This document shows, one piece after another, positions 54,297 through 63,822 of a stretch of 64,000 bases of DNA; the stretch's first letter is position 1; the number at the start of each line of letters is the position of its first letter. The notes beneath the pieces were generated by a model, which saw only the letters and a program-made list of their open reading frames with translations, was not told the origin of the DNA and did not search any database. Position numbers and translations under genes: made by a program. Origin of the DNA: Pseudomonadota bacterium. Its GTDB lineage: Bacteria; Pseudomonadota; Gammaproteobacteria; Burkholderiales; Burkholderiaceae_C. The stretch is from NCBI GenBank assembly GCA_020161065.1, contig JAIUPH010000041.1, positions 39,108 to 103,107 of the forward strand. The letters are read 5' to 3'.

Positions 54297-56319
54297 GGGC
54301 GTCTTCGGGCGCCGTGGCGGCGTCGCCGACGTCGATCGCCAGCGTCAGCGGGCCGCTGCCGGCGTCGGCATCGTCGTCTTCGGCCGCCGCCTCTGCATCG
54401 GCCGCCGGTGCTGCCTCGATGCGCTGCAGCAACTGTGCGTGCAGGTCGAGCGTCAGCAAGTCGATGCCGGCCACGCGGGCGCGGATGCGCGCGCCGCGCG
54501 GCAGGCTTTCGGTGCCCGGCACGCGGAACACCAGCGGCAGCGTCTCGGCACGCACCAGGCCGTCCTTCATCACCGCGGCTTCCAGTTCGGTGACGCCGTT
54601 CTGCTGCACCCAGCGCAGCGTCCAGAAGCGCTCGATGCCGTGCTGGAAGTCGTTGTACGCGGCGTAGGCGGCGTCGAAGCCCGAGATGATGGAGAACAGC
54701 GCCGCGTCCTTGGGCTTGAACGGCGCCGCCAGCGCCGCCGTGCGGCCGTGGCGCGCGCAGGCGATGATCTGCCACTGGTTCACGAGGTCGACATAACGCC
54801 GCAACGGCGACGTCGCCCAGGTGTACTGCGCCACGCCCATGCCGGCGTGCGGCGCCGGCCGCGTGCCCATGCGCACCTTCACGCCCGGCAACAGGCTGGC
54901 CTGGGCGCGGTAGATGCCGGGCACGCCCAGCTCGGCCAGCCAGCCGCCCCAGGTGCTGTTGGCGAGGATCATCGCCTCGGCGACGATCAGGTCCAGCGGC
55001 GCGCCGCGCTGGCGCACGCCGATGCTCACGGTCTCGTTGCCGGTGGGCTCGGCATCGCCGTTATCCAGCTTGAAGTTGTAGTCCGGCCGGTTGAAGATTT
55101 CCGGCTTGCCGCGCACCAGTTCGCGGGCGGCCTTGAGCTTGTGCGCCAGCCGCCAGGCGAAGGCCAGTTCGGCGGCGTGCGGGTAGTCGGCCGGCGCCTG
55201 GCCGCCGAGCGCGGCTTCGGTGATCAGGCCGTCCAGCCGGTCGTGCCGTAGGTTGGAGACGATGGGCACGCGCTCCAGCCGCGTCTGGCTGCCGCGGATC
55301 GCCAGCGTCGCCTCGTCGATGGTCACGTACAGGCTGACGGCCGGGCAGTCGCGGCCGGCGGTCAGCGTGTAGGCCTGCACCACGTCGTCGGGCAGCATGG
55401 TGATCTTCCAGCCCGGCATGTAGACGGTGGACAGGCGGTGGCGCGCCAGCTTGTCGAGCGCCGAATCGGGGGCGATGGCCAGCGCCGGTGCCGCGATGTG
55501 GATGCCGAACACCGCCGTGCCGCTGCCCAGGCCTTGCACCGACAAGGCGTCGTCGATCTCGGTGGTGGCCGAGTCGTCGATCGAGAAGGCCTGCACGGCG
55601 GCCAGCGGCAACTCGTCCCTGACGGCCGGCGCCGCCAGCGCCGGGAAGCCGGTGCCTTGCGGGAACTGCTCGAACAGGAAGCGCTTCCAGTGGAACTGGT
55701 AGGGGCTGTCGATCGCGCCGGCGGCCTGCAGCAGGTCCAGCGGCGAGCGCTGCGTGCGCCGCGCCGCCTCGACCACGGCCTTGTACTCGGCACCGTTCTT
55801 GTCGGGCCTGAAGAGGATGCGGTAGAGCTGCTCGCGCACCGGCGCCGGGCAGCGGCCAGAGGCGATCTCGCCGGCCCAGGCCTCGATCTGCGCGGCCAAC
55901 TGCTTCTTGCGCTCGATGCCCAGCAGCGCGGCCTTCACCGTCTCTTCGGGCGCCTTCTTGAAGCGGCCCTTGCCGATGCGGCGGAAGTAGTGCGGCGCCT
56001 CGAACAGCCGCAGCAGCGCCGCCGCCTGGTGGCCGACGCCGGCCTTGGCGTCGAAGTAGTCGCGCGCCAGGTCGGCGAAGCCGAACTCGTCGTCGGGCGC
56101 GAATTCCCAGGCGAGGTCGAGGTCGATCTCCTGCGCCAGCGCCTGCGCGTCGGCCAGCAACTCGGCCGGCGCGGGCTTGTCGAAGCGCAGCAGCACATGC
56201 GCCGCCTTCACCTTGACCCGCTTGCCCGAGTCGAGCTCGATCTGCAGCGAGGCCTCGGCCTCGGACATCACGCGGCCGGCGAGGAACTTGCCGGCGTCAT
56301 CGAACAATGCATAGCTCAC
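54253..56319 (-). CDS. RNase II/R family exoribonuclease (RNB domain)
   Basis: 688 residues. The catalytic RNB domain has the Asp cluster FSIDDSATTEIDDALSV, followed by later motifs RVPIVSNLRHD and RRYVDLVNQWQI. It lacks the usual N-terminal cold-shock domains of E. coli RNase II and carries other N-terminal sequence (about 1-210), and it has a short S1-like region and a disordered acidic tail (about 645-688, ADAEAAAEDDDADAGSG). Exoribonuclease activity is inferred from the intact Asp residues. It follows the FabG-like gene on the same strand. Confidence 0.9.
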   Translation of the reverse strand: MSYALFDDAGKFLAGRVMSEAEASLQIELDSGKRVKVKAAHVLLRFDKPAPAELLADAQALAQEIDLDLAWEFAPDDEFGFADLARDYFDAKAGVGHQAAALLRLFEAPHYFRRIGKGRFKKAPEETVKAALLGIERKKQLAAQIEAWAGEIASGRCPAPVREQLYRILFRPDKNGAEYKAVVEAARRTQRSPLDLLQAAGAIDSPYQFHWKRFLFEQFPQGTGFPALAAPAVRDELPLAAVQAFSIDDSATTEIDDALSVQGLGSGTAVFGIHIAAPALAIAPDSALDKLARHRLSTVYMPGWKITMLPDDVVQAYTLTAGRDCPAVSLYVTIDEATLAIRGSQTRLERVPIVSNLRHDRLDGLITEAALGGQAPADYPHAAELAFAWRLAHKLKAARELVRGKPEIFNRPDYNFKLDNGDAEPTGNETVSIGVRQRGAPLDLIVAEAMILANSTWGGWLAELGVPGIYRAQASLLPGVKVRMGTRPAPHAGMGVAQYTWATSPLRRYVDLVNQWQIIACARHGRTAALAAPFKPKDAALFSIISGFDAAYAAYNDFQHGIERFWTLRWVQQNGVTELEAAVMKDGLVRAETLPLVFRVPGTESLPRGARIRARVAGIDLLTLDLHAQLLQRIEAAPAADAEAAAEDDDADAGSGPLTLAIDVGDAATAPEDARAADAADPAAAPGP

Positions 56320-56349
56320 GGGCGGGATTGTCGCCCAGCCCCTGAAAAG

Positions 56350-57090
56350 CTAGACCGTCATGCCGCCCGATACCTCGATCACCGCGCCGTTGATGTAGCT
56401 GGCCTCGTCGCTGGCCAGGAAGGCGTAGACGTTGGCGATCTCCTCGGGCCGGCCCAGGCGGCGCAGCGGCACCTGCTCGCGCATGTGCTGCAGCACCTTG
56501 TCGGGGATGGTGGTGAGGATGGGCGTCTCGACGAAGCCCGGCGCCACCGCGTTGACGCGCACGCCCTTGGGGCCCAGCTCGCGGCTCCAGGTCTTGGTGA
56601 AGCCGATGACGCCGAACTTCGACGCCGCGTAGTTGGTCTGGCCGAAGTTGCCGTAGATGCCGACCACGCTGCTGGCGTTGAGGATCACGCCGCTGCCTTG
56701 CGCCACCATCGTGTCGGCCACCGCCTGCGCGCAGTGGAAAACGCCGCGCAGGTTGACGTCGATGACGGCGTCGAACTGCTGCAGGCTCATCTTCTGCAGC
56801 CGCGCATCTTTCGTGATGCCGGCGTTGTTGACCAGCACGTCGATGCGGCCGTGCGCCTTCAGCACCGCGGCCACCACGGCGTCGACCTCTTCGCGCCGCG
56901 TCACGTCGACGCGGTGGCCGAAGGCCTGGCCGCCGTCTTCGCGGCATTGCGCCACCGCGGCCTCGACGGCGTCGGCGCGCAGGTCGCAAACCTGGACGAT
57001 CGCCCCTTCGCGGGCGAACTTGCGGGCGGTGGCCAGGCCGATGCCCTGGCCGGCACCGGTGATCACGGCGACCTTGTCTTTGAGTCTCAT
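56350..57090 (-). CDS. FabG-like 3-oxoacyl-ACP reductase (SDR family)
   Basis: 246-residue short-chain dehydrogenase. TGAGQGIG cofactor motif (residues 12-19), [11 protein letters not shown], the Ser-Tyr-Lys triad in NASSV and [10 protein letters not shown], and [12 protein letters not shown] at the end. The layout is that of FabG, but this organism will have a main fabG in its fatty-acid cluster elsewhere, so the substrate here may differ. It overlaps yqiA by 4 bp (ATGA). Confidence 0.9.
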   Translation of the reverse strand: MRLKDKVAVITGAGQGIGLATARKFAREGAIVQVCDLRADAVEAAVAQCREDGGQAFGHRVDVTRREEVDAVVAAVLKAHGRIDVLVNNAGITKDARLQKMSLQQFDAVIDVNLRGVFHCAQAVADTMVAQGSGVILNASSVVGIYGNFGQTNYAASKFGVIGFTKTWSRELGPKGVRVNAVAPGFVETPILTTIPDKVLQHMREQVPLRRLGRPEEIANVYAFLASDEASYINGAVIEVSGGMTV

Positions 57091-57689
57091 GGCGTTGGCG
57101 TCAGTTGCAGGAAGTTGAGGATGGCGGGAAGGTGATCGTCGAAGTCGGTCAGGCCGTGGTCGCTGCCTTCGAGCAGGCGCAAGTGCGCGCCTTGCACGCG
57201 CTCGCTCATCTCGCGCCAGTCCAGCAGCTCGTCGCCCTTGGCGATGACGGCGAAGTAACGCTCCAGCCGCGTCAACCGCGGCGGCTGCAGCGCGCTGAAC
57301 TCGTCGAGGTAGGCGGCCTTGAACTCGAAGCGCTCGTTCGGGTCGTGGTAGGCCGTCAGCTCGCCGACGAAAGGCCGCAGGTCGCGCGCCGGATGCACCG
57401 CCGGGTTCAGCAGCACGGCCGGGCAGCCGGTGGCCTCGGCCACGCAGCTGGCGTACCAGCCGCCGAGCGAACTGCCGAGCACGGCGAAGCGCCCGGCCGG
57501 CCAGCCGGCGAGGCGCTGCATCACCAGCGCCAGCGCTTCGCGCGGCGACGGCGGCAGTTGCGGGCACCACCAGTGAACGTCGGGCCGGTGCTGCTGCAGC
57601 CACTGCTGCAGGCGCACGGCCTTGAACGAGCGCGGCGACGAGCGAAAGCCGTGCAGGTACAGCAGGTGGCTGGGGCCGGGCGCGCTCAT
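57087..57689 (-). CDS. yqiA: esterase YqiA-like alpha/beta hydrolase
   Basis: 200 residues of the YqiA/UPF0227 family. Begins with [16 protein letters not shown]; the nucleophile is in GSSLGGWYA (about residue 75), with Asp in [12 protein letters not shown] and His in [10 protein letters not shown]. Cytoplasmic. It sits between the mpl and FabG-like genes with 4-bp overlaps at both ends, so it is co-transcribed with them. Natural substrate unknown. Confidence 0.9.
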   Translation of the reverse strand: MSAPGPSHLLYLHGFRSSPRSFKAVRLQQWLQQHRPDVHWWCPQLPPSPREALALVMQRLAGWPAGRFAVLGSSLGGWYASCVAEATGCPAVLLNPAVHPARDLRPFVGELTAYHDPNERFEFKAAYLDEFSALQPPRLTRLERYFAVIAKGDELLDWREMSERVQGAHLRLLEGSDHGLTDFDDHLPAILNFLQLTPTP

Positions 57690-59101
57690 CGGCCGCCGTC
57701 GGTGCGCGCGGAGACGGGGGTCAAGGCGGTCAAGGCGGCCAGCAGCTTGTCGTGCACGCCGCCGAAGCTGCCATTGCTCATGCAGACGATGTGGTCGCCC
57801 GGCTGCGCGTCGCGCACGACGAGGTCGACCAGCGCGTCGACCGAATCGGCGACCACGGCGGCTGCGCCCAGCGGCGCCAGCGCTTCGCGCGCGCTCCAGC
57901 CGTAGTCGCCTTGCAGGCCGTACGAGCGGTCGGCAGGCTCCAGCGCCCACGGCAGCAGCGCCTTCATCGTGCCGAGCTTCATGGTGTTGGAGCGCGGCTC
58001 GAACACCGCCAGCAGGCGCGCCGGCGGCGGCGCGGCCGCGGCGGCCGGCGGCTCGATGCGGCGGCGCAGGCCTTCGAGCGTGACGCGCATCGCCGTCGGG
58101 TGGTGCGCGAAGTCGTCGTAGACGCGAACGCCGCCGACTTCGCCGCGCAACTCCAGCCGCCGGCGCACGTTGCTGAAGCCGGCCAGCGCGCGCGCGGCCT
58201 GCTCGGGCACGACGCCGACGTGCTCGGCCGCCGCGATGGCGGCCAGCGCGTTGAGCTGGTTGTGCTCGCCCAATAACGTCCATTCGACGCGGCCGATGCG
58301 CATCGCGCCGCGCAGCACGTCGAAGGCGTGCGGCTCGCCGCGGGCGCGCAGGGTGCCGGGCTCTTCGCGGCGCGCGCCGAAGCGCTGCACCTCGCTCCAG
58401 CAGCCGCGCTGAAGCACGCGCTGCAAAGCCTCGTCGCGCGCATTGACGACCAGCCGGCCGCTTGCCGGCACCGTGCGCACGAGGTGGTGGAACTGGGTCT
58501 CGATCGCCGCCAGGTCGGGGAAGATGTCGGCGTGGTCGAGTTCGAGGTTGTTGAGGATGGCGGTGCGCGGCCGGTAGTGCACGAACTTGCTGCGCTTGTC
58601 GAACAGCGCGGTGTCGTATTCGTCGGCCTCGATCACGAAGGCCTTGCCCTGCCCCAGCCGCGCCGAGACGCCGAAGTTGACCGGCACGCCGCCGACCAGG
58701 AAGCCGGGCGCGAGGCCGGCCTGGTCGAGGATCCAGGCGAGCATCGCCGTCGTGCTGGTCTTGCCATGCGTGCCGGCCACGGCCAGCACGTGGCGGCCTT
58801 GCAGCACGTGGTCGGCCAGCCATTGCGGGCCGCTGGTGTAGCGCGCGCCGGCGTCGAGCACGGCTTCGAACAGCGGGTTGCCGCGCTTGACGACGTTGCC
58901 GACCACGTACTCATCGGGCGCCAGCGCCATCTGCTCCGGCGACCAGCCTTCGATCAACTCGATGCCGAGAGCGCGCAACTGGTCGCTCATCGGCGGGTAG
59001 ACGCCGGCATCGCAGCCCGTCACCCGGTGTCCGGCTTCGTGGGCGAGGGCGGCCAGGCCTCCCATGAACGTGCCGCCGATGCCCAGGATGTGAATGTGCA
59101 T
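57686..59101 (-). CDS. mpl: UDP-N-acetylmuramate:L-alanyl-gamma-D-glutamyl-meso-diaminopimelate ligase
   Basis: Murein peptide recycling ligase reattaching the tripeptide to UDP-MurNAc. 471 residues, Mur-ligase fold: N-terminal Rossmann ([17 protein letters not shown]), P-loop [15 protein letters not shown] (about 105-120), [11 protein letters not shown] with metal ligands, [10 protein letters not shown] in the C-terminal domain. The start MHIHILG at 59101 follows the family; a longer in-frame form starts at 59149. It links functionally with ampD and mtgA in peptidoglycan metabolism. Confidence 0.95.
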   Translation of the reverse strand: MHIHILGIGGTFMGGLAALAHEAGHRVTGCDAGVYPPMSDQLRALGIELIEGWSPEQMALAPDEYVVGNVVKRGNPLFEAVLDAGARYTSGPQWLADHVLQGRHVLAVAGTHGKTSTTAMLAWILDQAGLAPGFLVGGVPVNFGVSARLGQGKAFVIEADEYDTALFDKRSKFVHYRPRTAILNNLELDHADIFPDLAAIETQFHHLVRTVPASGRLVVNARDEALQRVLQRGCWSEVQRFGARREEPGTLRARGEPHAFDVLRGAMRIGRVEWTLLGEHNQLNALAAIAAAEHVGVVPEQAARALAGFSNVRRRLELRGEVGGVRVYDDFAHHPTAMRVTLEGLRRRIEPPAAAAAPPPARLLAVFEPRSNTMKLGTMKALLPWALEPADRSYGLQGDYGWSAREALAPLGAAAVVADSVDALVDLVVRDAQPGDHIVCMSNGSFGGVHDKLLAALTALTPVSARTDGGR

Positions 59102-59187
59102 GCGCGGCGATTCTAGGAGCCGTGCCCGCGCGGCAGGCCCGGCAGGCACGGCGGCCGGGCGCGGCGCGTCGGGCCGGGTTGAGGCGC

Positions 59188-60342
59188 TCAGCGCGGGCGC
59201 GACAGCTCGAACATCAGCGCCGGCGGCAGTGATTCCATCACCGACGACAGGCTCAGGCTGCTGAACTGCCGGTCACCGACGCGGCGCGTCTCCAGCCCCT
59301 TGCCGTCGTCGGACAACTCGATGAACACCAGCTTGGGCATTTCGCGCAGCAGGTCGATGCGCAGCCGCTCGAAGCGCTCGCCGCCGAGCGAGCCTTCGTG
59401 CAGGATGGCGTGCGGCATGCCGCCCTTGCAGAACTCGCGCGCCTCGTCGATGGTGGTGACGTAGTCGATCATCAAGCCCATGTGGCGGATGGCGTCGCGC
59501 ACCAGCGATCGCGTCTCGCGCCGCGCCGCCAGCACCAGCACGTGGCTGCCGGCCAGCGGCTTGGAGTTGAGGCCCTGGCGTTCGGCATCGGTGCGGTCGC
59601 GCAGCGCCGCCGTCTCGCTGGGGTCGTTGACGGTGCGCGGGAACTCGATCACCACGCGCGCGCTGGCACCGTCTTCTTCCAGCTTGATCGGCAGCTCCAT
59701 CGTGTGCGCGGCCTGCTGCAGCAGCCGCCACGACATCGACTGCAGCGTGGACTCGGGGAAGCTGACCAGGCTTTGCTCGACCTGCTCGTCGCTGAGGCTG
59801 CGGAAGGCCGCGCTCAGGCGCGCGAACACCGGCCATTCATTGAGCTCGATGCGGAAGTCGATCGCCGAGCGCGCGTGTTCGAAGCTCCACTCGATCAGCG
59901 CCTCCACCAGCGTGAAGATCAGCGTCGGGTCGGCCATCACCTGCGCGGGGCCCAGCAGCGGCCGCACGTCGAAGCCGAGCGACTCGATCTGCCGCTTGTG
60001 CTGGGCCAGCGAATCGCGCAGCAGCGCGGTGAGGTCGATGCGCTCGGCCTGCTGGCGCACGCGGCCAGAGGCCAGGCGGTTGACCTGCTGGCCCATGATG
60101 CTGACGCGGCGCGCCAGCTCGATGTATTCGCGCAGTTCGCGCAGGCCCTTGCGGCCGATCTTGCCGGTGGTGGCCAGCGCATTGACGCGCTCCAGTGCGG
60201 CCGACAGCGCACTGGCCACTTCGCTGCCCAACTGGCCCAGCAGCGCGTGGCCGTCGACGGCTTCGGCCGCCGATGCGGTGGCATCGCCGGTGGACGTCGA
60301 TGCGGCGTCAGCAGGAACAGCGGGTTTGCCGGAAGCGCTCAT
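59188..60342 (-). CDS. degenerate histidine-kinase / pseudo-receiver protein
   Basis: 384 residues. Residues about 35-110 read as a helical dimerisation pair (ALLGQLGSEVASALSAALERVNAL; LARRVSIMGQQVNRL) at the place of a HisKA domain but with no phospho-acceptor His. About 115-245 resemble an HATPase fold (PTLIFTLVEALIEWSFEHA in place of the N box; no GxGLG). The last 115 residues (SHVLVLAARRETRSLVRDAIRHMGL ... MPHAILHEGSLGG) look like a receiver domain with both acidic pocket residues and the phospho-Asp missing. Function unknown; a non-catalytic scaffold is inferred. A start at 60375 (MVDTPFLHG) is possible. Confidence 0.65.
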   Translation of the reverse strand: MSASGKPAVPADAASTSTGDATASAAEAVDGHALLGQLGSEVASALSAALERVNALATTGKIGRKGLRELREYIELARRVSIMGQQVNRLASGRVRQQAERIDLTALLRDSLAQHKRQIESLGFDVRPLLGPAQVMADPTLIFTLVEALIEWSFEHARSAIDFRIELNEWPVFARLSAAFRSLSDEQVEQSLVSFPESTLQSMSWRLLQQAAHTMELPIKLEEDGASARVVIEFPRTVNDPSETAALRDRTDAERQGLNSKPLAGSHVLVLAARRETRSLVRDAIRHMGLMIDYVTTIDEAREFCKGGMPHAILHEGSLGGERFERLRIDLLREMPKLVFIELSDDGKGLETRRVGDRQFSSLSLSSVMESLPPALMFELSRPR

Positions 60343-60448
60343 GAATCGCCCGTGGAGGAACGGCGTGTCAACCATTGTGACGCCGCGCCGGCGGCGCGCG
60401 CTCCCCGCGTTCCGGGGATCGTTGCCGGCGCTTCGCATAATGCGCACG

Positions 60449-60970
60449 ATGTGGGCCAGCAAAGCGCGGGCGGTGGTCATCGCCCTGATCTGCGTGGGTT
60501 GCGCGCCGGCGCTGAACTGGCGCGAGTGGCGCTCGCCGGAGACGGGCCTGGTGCAGGCCTTTCCTTGCAAACCGGCGCGCCAGCAGCGCCAGGTGGTGAT
60601 TGCCGGCCAATCGCAGTTGCTGGTGCTCGAGGTCTGCGATGCCGACGGCGTGAGCTGGGCGCTGGCGCACACGCAGGCGCGCGAGCCGGCGGCGGTGAGC
60701 CCCTTGCTCGATGCGCTGGCGGCGGCGGCGCATGCCAATCTCGGCGCGGCGCGCGGCGCCTTGCAGCCGCAGACGGTGCCGGGCGCCACGCCGTACGCGG
60801 CGGCCGGGCGCTATGCGTTCAGCGGCACCGACCCGCGCGGGCGCGCGCTGCAGGCGCAGGTGCTGGTGTTCGCCCGCGGGCTGCTGGTGGTGCAGCTCAC
60901 CGCGCTGGGCGAGCGGCTGCCGCCGGCGGCGGTCGAAACCTTCTTCGGCTCGGTGCGCGCCGGCGCTTGA
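60449..60970 (+). CDS. small predicted lipoprotein, unknown
   Basis: 173 residues. N-terminal signal with a Cys after hydrophobic residues (AVVIALICVGCAPAL), an imperfect lipobox. The mature part starts NWREWRSPETGLVQAFPCKPARQQR and resembles a small beta-rich domain; ending VETFFGSVRAGA. No family recognised. Starts at 60449 or 60440. It lies head to head with the pseudo-kinase gene. Confidence 0.7.
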   Translation: MWASKARAVVIALICVGCAPALNWREWRSPETGLVQAFPCKPARQQRQVVIAGQSQLLVLEVCDADGVSWALAHTQAREPAAVSPLLDALAAAAHANLGAARGALQPQTVPGATPYAAAGRYAFSGTDPRGRALQAQVLVFARGLLVVQLTALGERLPPAAVETFFGSVRAGA

Positions 60971-61008
60971 ACGGCGCGTGCCCATAATCGCGGCAACGAG
61001 TTGCCAAC

Positions 61009-61461
61009 ATGACCCGCATCGTCCTGCTTGCCCATGCACCGCTGGCCACGGCATTGCGCGACGTGGCGGCGCATGCCTTTCCCGAGTGCGCCGCCGGCGT
61101 GCAGGCGATCGACGTCCAGCCCGAGCAGAGCGCCGACGAGGTCGAGGCGCTGCTCAGAGCCCATCTGCCGGCCGAGCCGCCCGAAGACGCGCTGATCCTC
61201 GTCGACGTGTTCGGCGCCACGCCCTGCAACGCCGCGCAGCGCGTGGCCGACGGCGTGCGCGTGCGACTGGTGGCCGGCGTCAACGTGCCGATGCTGTGGC
61301 GCACGCTGTGCTATCGACAGGAGGCGCTGGGCGCGCTGGTCGAGCGGGCGACGGCCGGCGCCCTGCAGGGCGTGATGCACGTGGCGCCGGCGCGGCGACA
61401 GAACCAATCCTCCCCAGCCTCCGGCGCTCATGATCAAGTCCAGCATTCTCATCAGCAATAA
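61009..61461 (+). CDS. PTS IIA component, mannose-type
   Basis: 150 residues, EIIA-Man type fold. The phospho-His is His9 in IVLLAHAPLATALRDVA, with LILVDVFGATPCNAAQR in the middle, as expected. No IIB/IIC/IID permease genes follow, so this probably has a regulatory role rather than sugar uptake. It overlaps HPr by 32 bp. Confidence 0.93.
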   Translation: MTRIVLLAHAPLATALRDVAAHAFPECAAGVQAIDVQPEQSADEVEALLRAHLPAEPPEDALILVDVFGATPCNAAQRVADGVRVRLVAGVNVPMLWRTLCYRQEALGALVERATAGALQGVMHVAPARRQNQSSPASGAHDQVQHSHQQ

Positions 61462-61699
61462 GCTCGGGCTGCATGCCCGCGCCTCGGCCAAGCTGACCAA
61501 GCTGGCCGGCAGCTTCGGCAGCGAAATCCATCTCTCGCGCAACACACGGCGGGTCAACGCCAAGAGCATCATGGGCGTCATGATGCTGGCCGCCGGCATG
61601 GGGGCCGAGATCGAGATCGAGGTCGAAGGCAGCGACGAGGCGGCGGCGATGGAGGCCTTGCGCGCGCTGATCGACGGCAAGTTCGGCGAAGGCGAGTAG
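61430..61699 (+). CDS. ptsH: phosphocarrier protein HPr
   Basis: 89 residues. The phospho-acceptor His15 is in KLGLHARASAKL, and Ser46 lies in NAKSIMGVMML, the site used by HPr kinase where present. Start overlaps the IIA gene. Between EIIA and EI, the normal order for this truncated PTS in Burkholderiales. Confidence 0.97.
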   Translation: MIKSSILISNKLGLHARASAKLTKLAGSFGSEIHLSRNTRRVNAKSIMGVMMLAAGMGAEIEIEVEGSDEAAAMEALRALIDGKFGEGE

Positions 61700-61743
61700 C
61701 GCGCAAGACCCTGCCGCCGGCACGGGCGAGCTACAGTGACGCC

Positions 61744-63531
61744 ATGAGCATCCAGGTCTTCGGCATGGCGGTGTCGCGCGGCGTGGCGATCGGTCGCGCC
61801 GTGCTGGTGGCTTCGAGCCGCGTCGACGTGGCGCACTACTTCGTGTCGGCCGAGCAGGTGGCCGGTGAGATCGACCGCCTGCGCATGGCGCGCGACGTGG
61901 TGGTGGCCGAGCTGTCGACGCTGCAGGCCGATCTGCCAGCTGAGGCGCCGGCCGAGTTGTCGGCGCTGCTCGACGTACACCTGATGCTGCTCAACGACGA
62001 CACCTTGAGCGGCGCCACCAAGCAATGGGTGCTGGAGCGGCACTACAACGCCGAGTGGGCGCTGTCGGCGCAGCTGGAAGTGCTGGCGCGCCAGTTCGAC
62101 GAGATGGAGGACGACTACCTGCGCGAACGCAAGGCCGACGTCGAGCAGGTGGTCGAGCGCATGCTGCGCGCGCTGTCGCGCAAGGGTGGCGACGGCGAGG
62201 CCCTGCAGAGCGCGGCGCTGGGCGCCAATTTCGGCGGCGAAGAGCCGCTGGTGCTGGTCGCCAACGACATGGCGCCGGCCGACATGCTGCAGTTCAAGCG
62301 CAGCGTCTTCACCGGCTTCGTCACCGACGTGGGCGGCACCAATTCGCACACCGCCATCGTCGCGCGCAGCATGGACATCCCGGCCGTCGTCGGCGCGCGC
62401 GAGGCCAGCCGCCTGGTGCGCCAGGACGACTGGATCGTGATCGACGGCGACGCCGGCGTGGTGGTCGTCAACCCCTCGCCCATCGTGCTGGAGGAATATC
62501 GCTTCCGCCAGCGCCAGAGCGAGCTCGAGCGCGCGCGGCTGCACCGCCTGCGCCACACGCCGGCGGTGACGCTGGACGGGCTGCCGATCGAGTTGCTGGC
62601 CAACATCGAATTGCCGACGGACGCCGGGCCGGCGCTGGAAGCGGGCGCGGTCGGCGTCGGCCTCTTCCGCAGCGAGTTCCTGTTCATGAACCGCTGCGAC
62701 GATCTGCCCGGCGAAGACGAACAGTTCGAGGCCTACCGCGCCGCGGTGCAGGCGATGAAGGGCCTGCCGGTGACCATCCGCACGGTGGACATCGGCGCCG
62801 ACAAGCCGCTGGAGCGCATGTCGGTTTCGGAGTTGCGGCACGAGCATGTGCTCAATCCGGCGCTCGGCCTGCGCGCCATTCGCTGGAGCCTGTCGGAGCC
62901 CGGCATGTTCAGGCAGCAACTGCGCGCCATCCTGCGCGCCAGCGCCTACGGCAAGGTGCGCGTGCTGATCCCGATGGTCGCCCACCTGAGCGAAGTGCGC
63001 CTGACGCTCGAAGCGCTGGCACGCGCGCGCCAGCAGCTCGACGACGCCGGCAAGGCCTGGGGGCCGGTGGAACTGGGCGCGATGATCGAAGTGCCCGCCG
63101 CGGCGCTGTGCATCGAGTCGTTCCTGCGCCACTTCCAGTTCGTCTCGATCGGCACCAACGACTTGATCCAGTACGCGCTGGCCATCGACCGCGCCGACGA
63201 GTCGGTGTCGCACCTGTACGACCCTTGGCACCCCGCGGTGCTGCAGCTCATCGCCCGCACGATCGAGGCGGCCAACCGCGCCGGCCGTGGCGTTTCGGTC
63301 TGCGGCGAGATGGCGGGCGACCCGCTGTTCACCGATCTCCTGCTGGCCATGGGCTTGCGCAGCTTTTCGATGCATCCGGCGCGCATCGCCTCGATCAAGC
63401 AGCGCGTGTTGCGTGCCGACACGCGGCGGCTGGCCGCGGCGTTGCCCGGCATCCTGAATGCCGACGACTGCGCGGCCGCGTGCAGCGAGTGGCTGTCGAA
63501 CGCAGCGGCGGCGCCGCAGTCGCTGTCTTGA
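61744..63531 (+). CDS. ptsI: phosphoenolpyruvate-protein phosphotransferase (enzyme I)
   Basis: 595 residues. The phospho-histidine His202 is in GGTNSHTAIVARSMDIPAVVG, PEP-binding residues in GLFRSEFLFMNR, and the catalytic Cys in VCGEMAGDP near the C-terminus. Transfers phosphate from PEP to HPr. EI, HPr and EIIA together suffice for a regulatory phosphorelay with no transported sugar here. Confidence 0.97.
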   Translation: MSIQVFGMAVSRGVAIGRAVLVASSRVDVAHYFVSAEQVAGEIDRLRMARDVVVAELSTLQADLPAEAPAELSALLDVHLMLLNDDTLSGATKQWVLERHYNAEWALSAQLEVLARQFDEMEDDYLRERKADVEQVVERMLRALSRKGGDGEALQSAALGANFGGEEPLVLVANDMAPADMLQFKRSVFTGFVTDVGGTNSHTAIVARSMDIPAVVGAREASRLVRQDDWIVIDGDAGVVVVNPSPIVLEEYRFRQRQSELERARLHRLRHTPAVTLDGLPIELLANIELPTDAGPALEAGAVGVGLFRSEFLFMNRCDDLPGEDEQFEAYRAAVQAMKGLPVTIRTVDIGADKPLERMSVSELRHEHVLNPALGLRAIRWSLSEPGMFRQQLRAILRASAYGKVRVLIPMVAHLSEVRLTLEALARARQQLDDAGKAWGPVELGAMIEVPAAALCIESFLRHFQFVSIGTNDLIQYALAIDRADESVSHLYDPWHPAVLQLIARTIEAANRAGRGVSVCGEMAGDPLFTDLLLAMGLRSFSMHPARIASIKQRVLRADTRRLAAALPGILNADDCAAACSEWLSNAAAAPQSLS

Positions 63532-63639
63532 CGGACCGCTTGCGCTCCGGAAAATCCCGATGTATAGTCACAGGCTGGCTTGATCGCGGGGCCGACAGAA
63601 AGAACGAACGGCACCGCGAAGCAAGCAAAGACCTCGAAG

Positions 63640-63669
63640 TTGACAGGGATTTAAAAAAAATGTCAGAAT
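63640..63669 (+). promoter_or_regulatory. rrn promoter
   Basis: TTGACA (perfect -35), 18-nt A-rich spacer, then CAGAAT with an upstream TG two positions before (extended -10). The only strong sigma-70 promoter before the 16S gene; it starts transcription about 170 nt upstream. Confidence 0.75.
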
Positions 63670-63709
63670 CGCGGTCTTCGCTGATAACAACAGCGGCGCC
63701 GACAAGGCA

Positions 63710-63722
63710 AGCTCTTTAACAA
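63710..63722 (+). promoter_or_regulatory. boxA antitermination element
   Basis: AGCTCTTTAACAA, close to the bacterial boxA consensus TGCTCTTTAACA, in the rrn leader. It would bind NusB/NusE to form an antitermination complex on rRNA transcripts. Confidence 0.8.
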
Positions 63723-63742
63723 CATACAGCCGATAAGCGTGG

Positions 63743-63822
63743 GCGTTTGAAGGCGAGTGCCAAGGATCGCAAGATCCATTCAAACGCTCACGGAAACTGA
63801 AGTGAAGTTCACTTCAATTCCG
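63743..63822 (+). repeat. nested inverted repeats of the rrn leader
   Basis: Outer stem GCGTTTGAA/TTCAAACGC (63743-63751 with 63779-63787), enclosing the small stem GGATC/GATCC (63764-63777). Next comes TGAAGTGAA-G-TTCACTTCA (63798-63816), extendable by CGGAA/TTCCG. Probably RNA structures involved in processing or NusB/NusA binding. Confidence 0.6.

Noticed and set aside
63568-63783. Short minus-strand open frame in the rrn leader
   Set aside because: Overlaps promoter, boxA and leader hairpins; no ribosome site or family.
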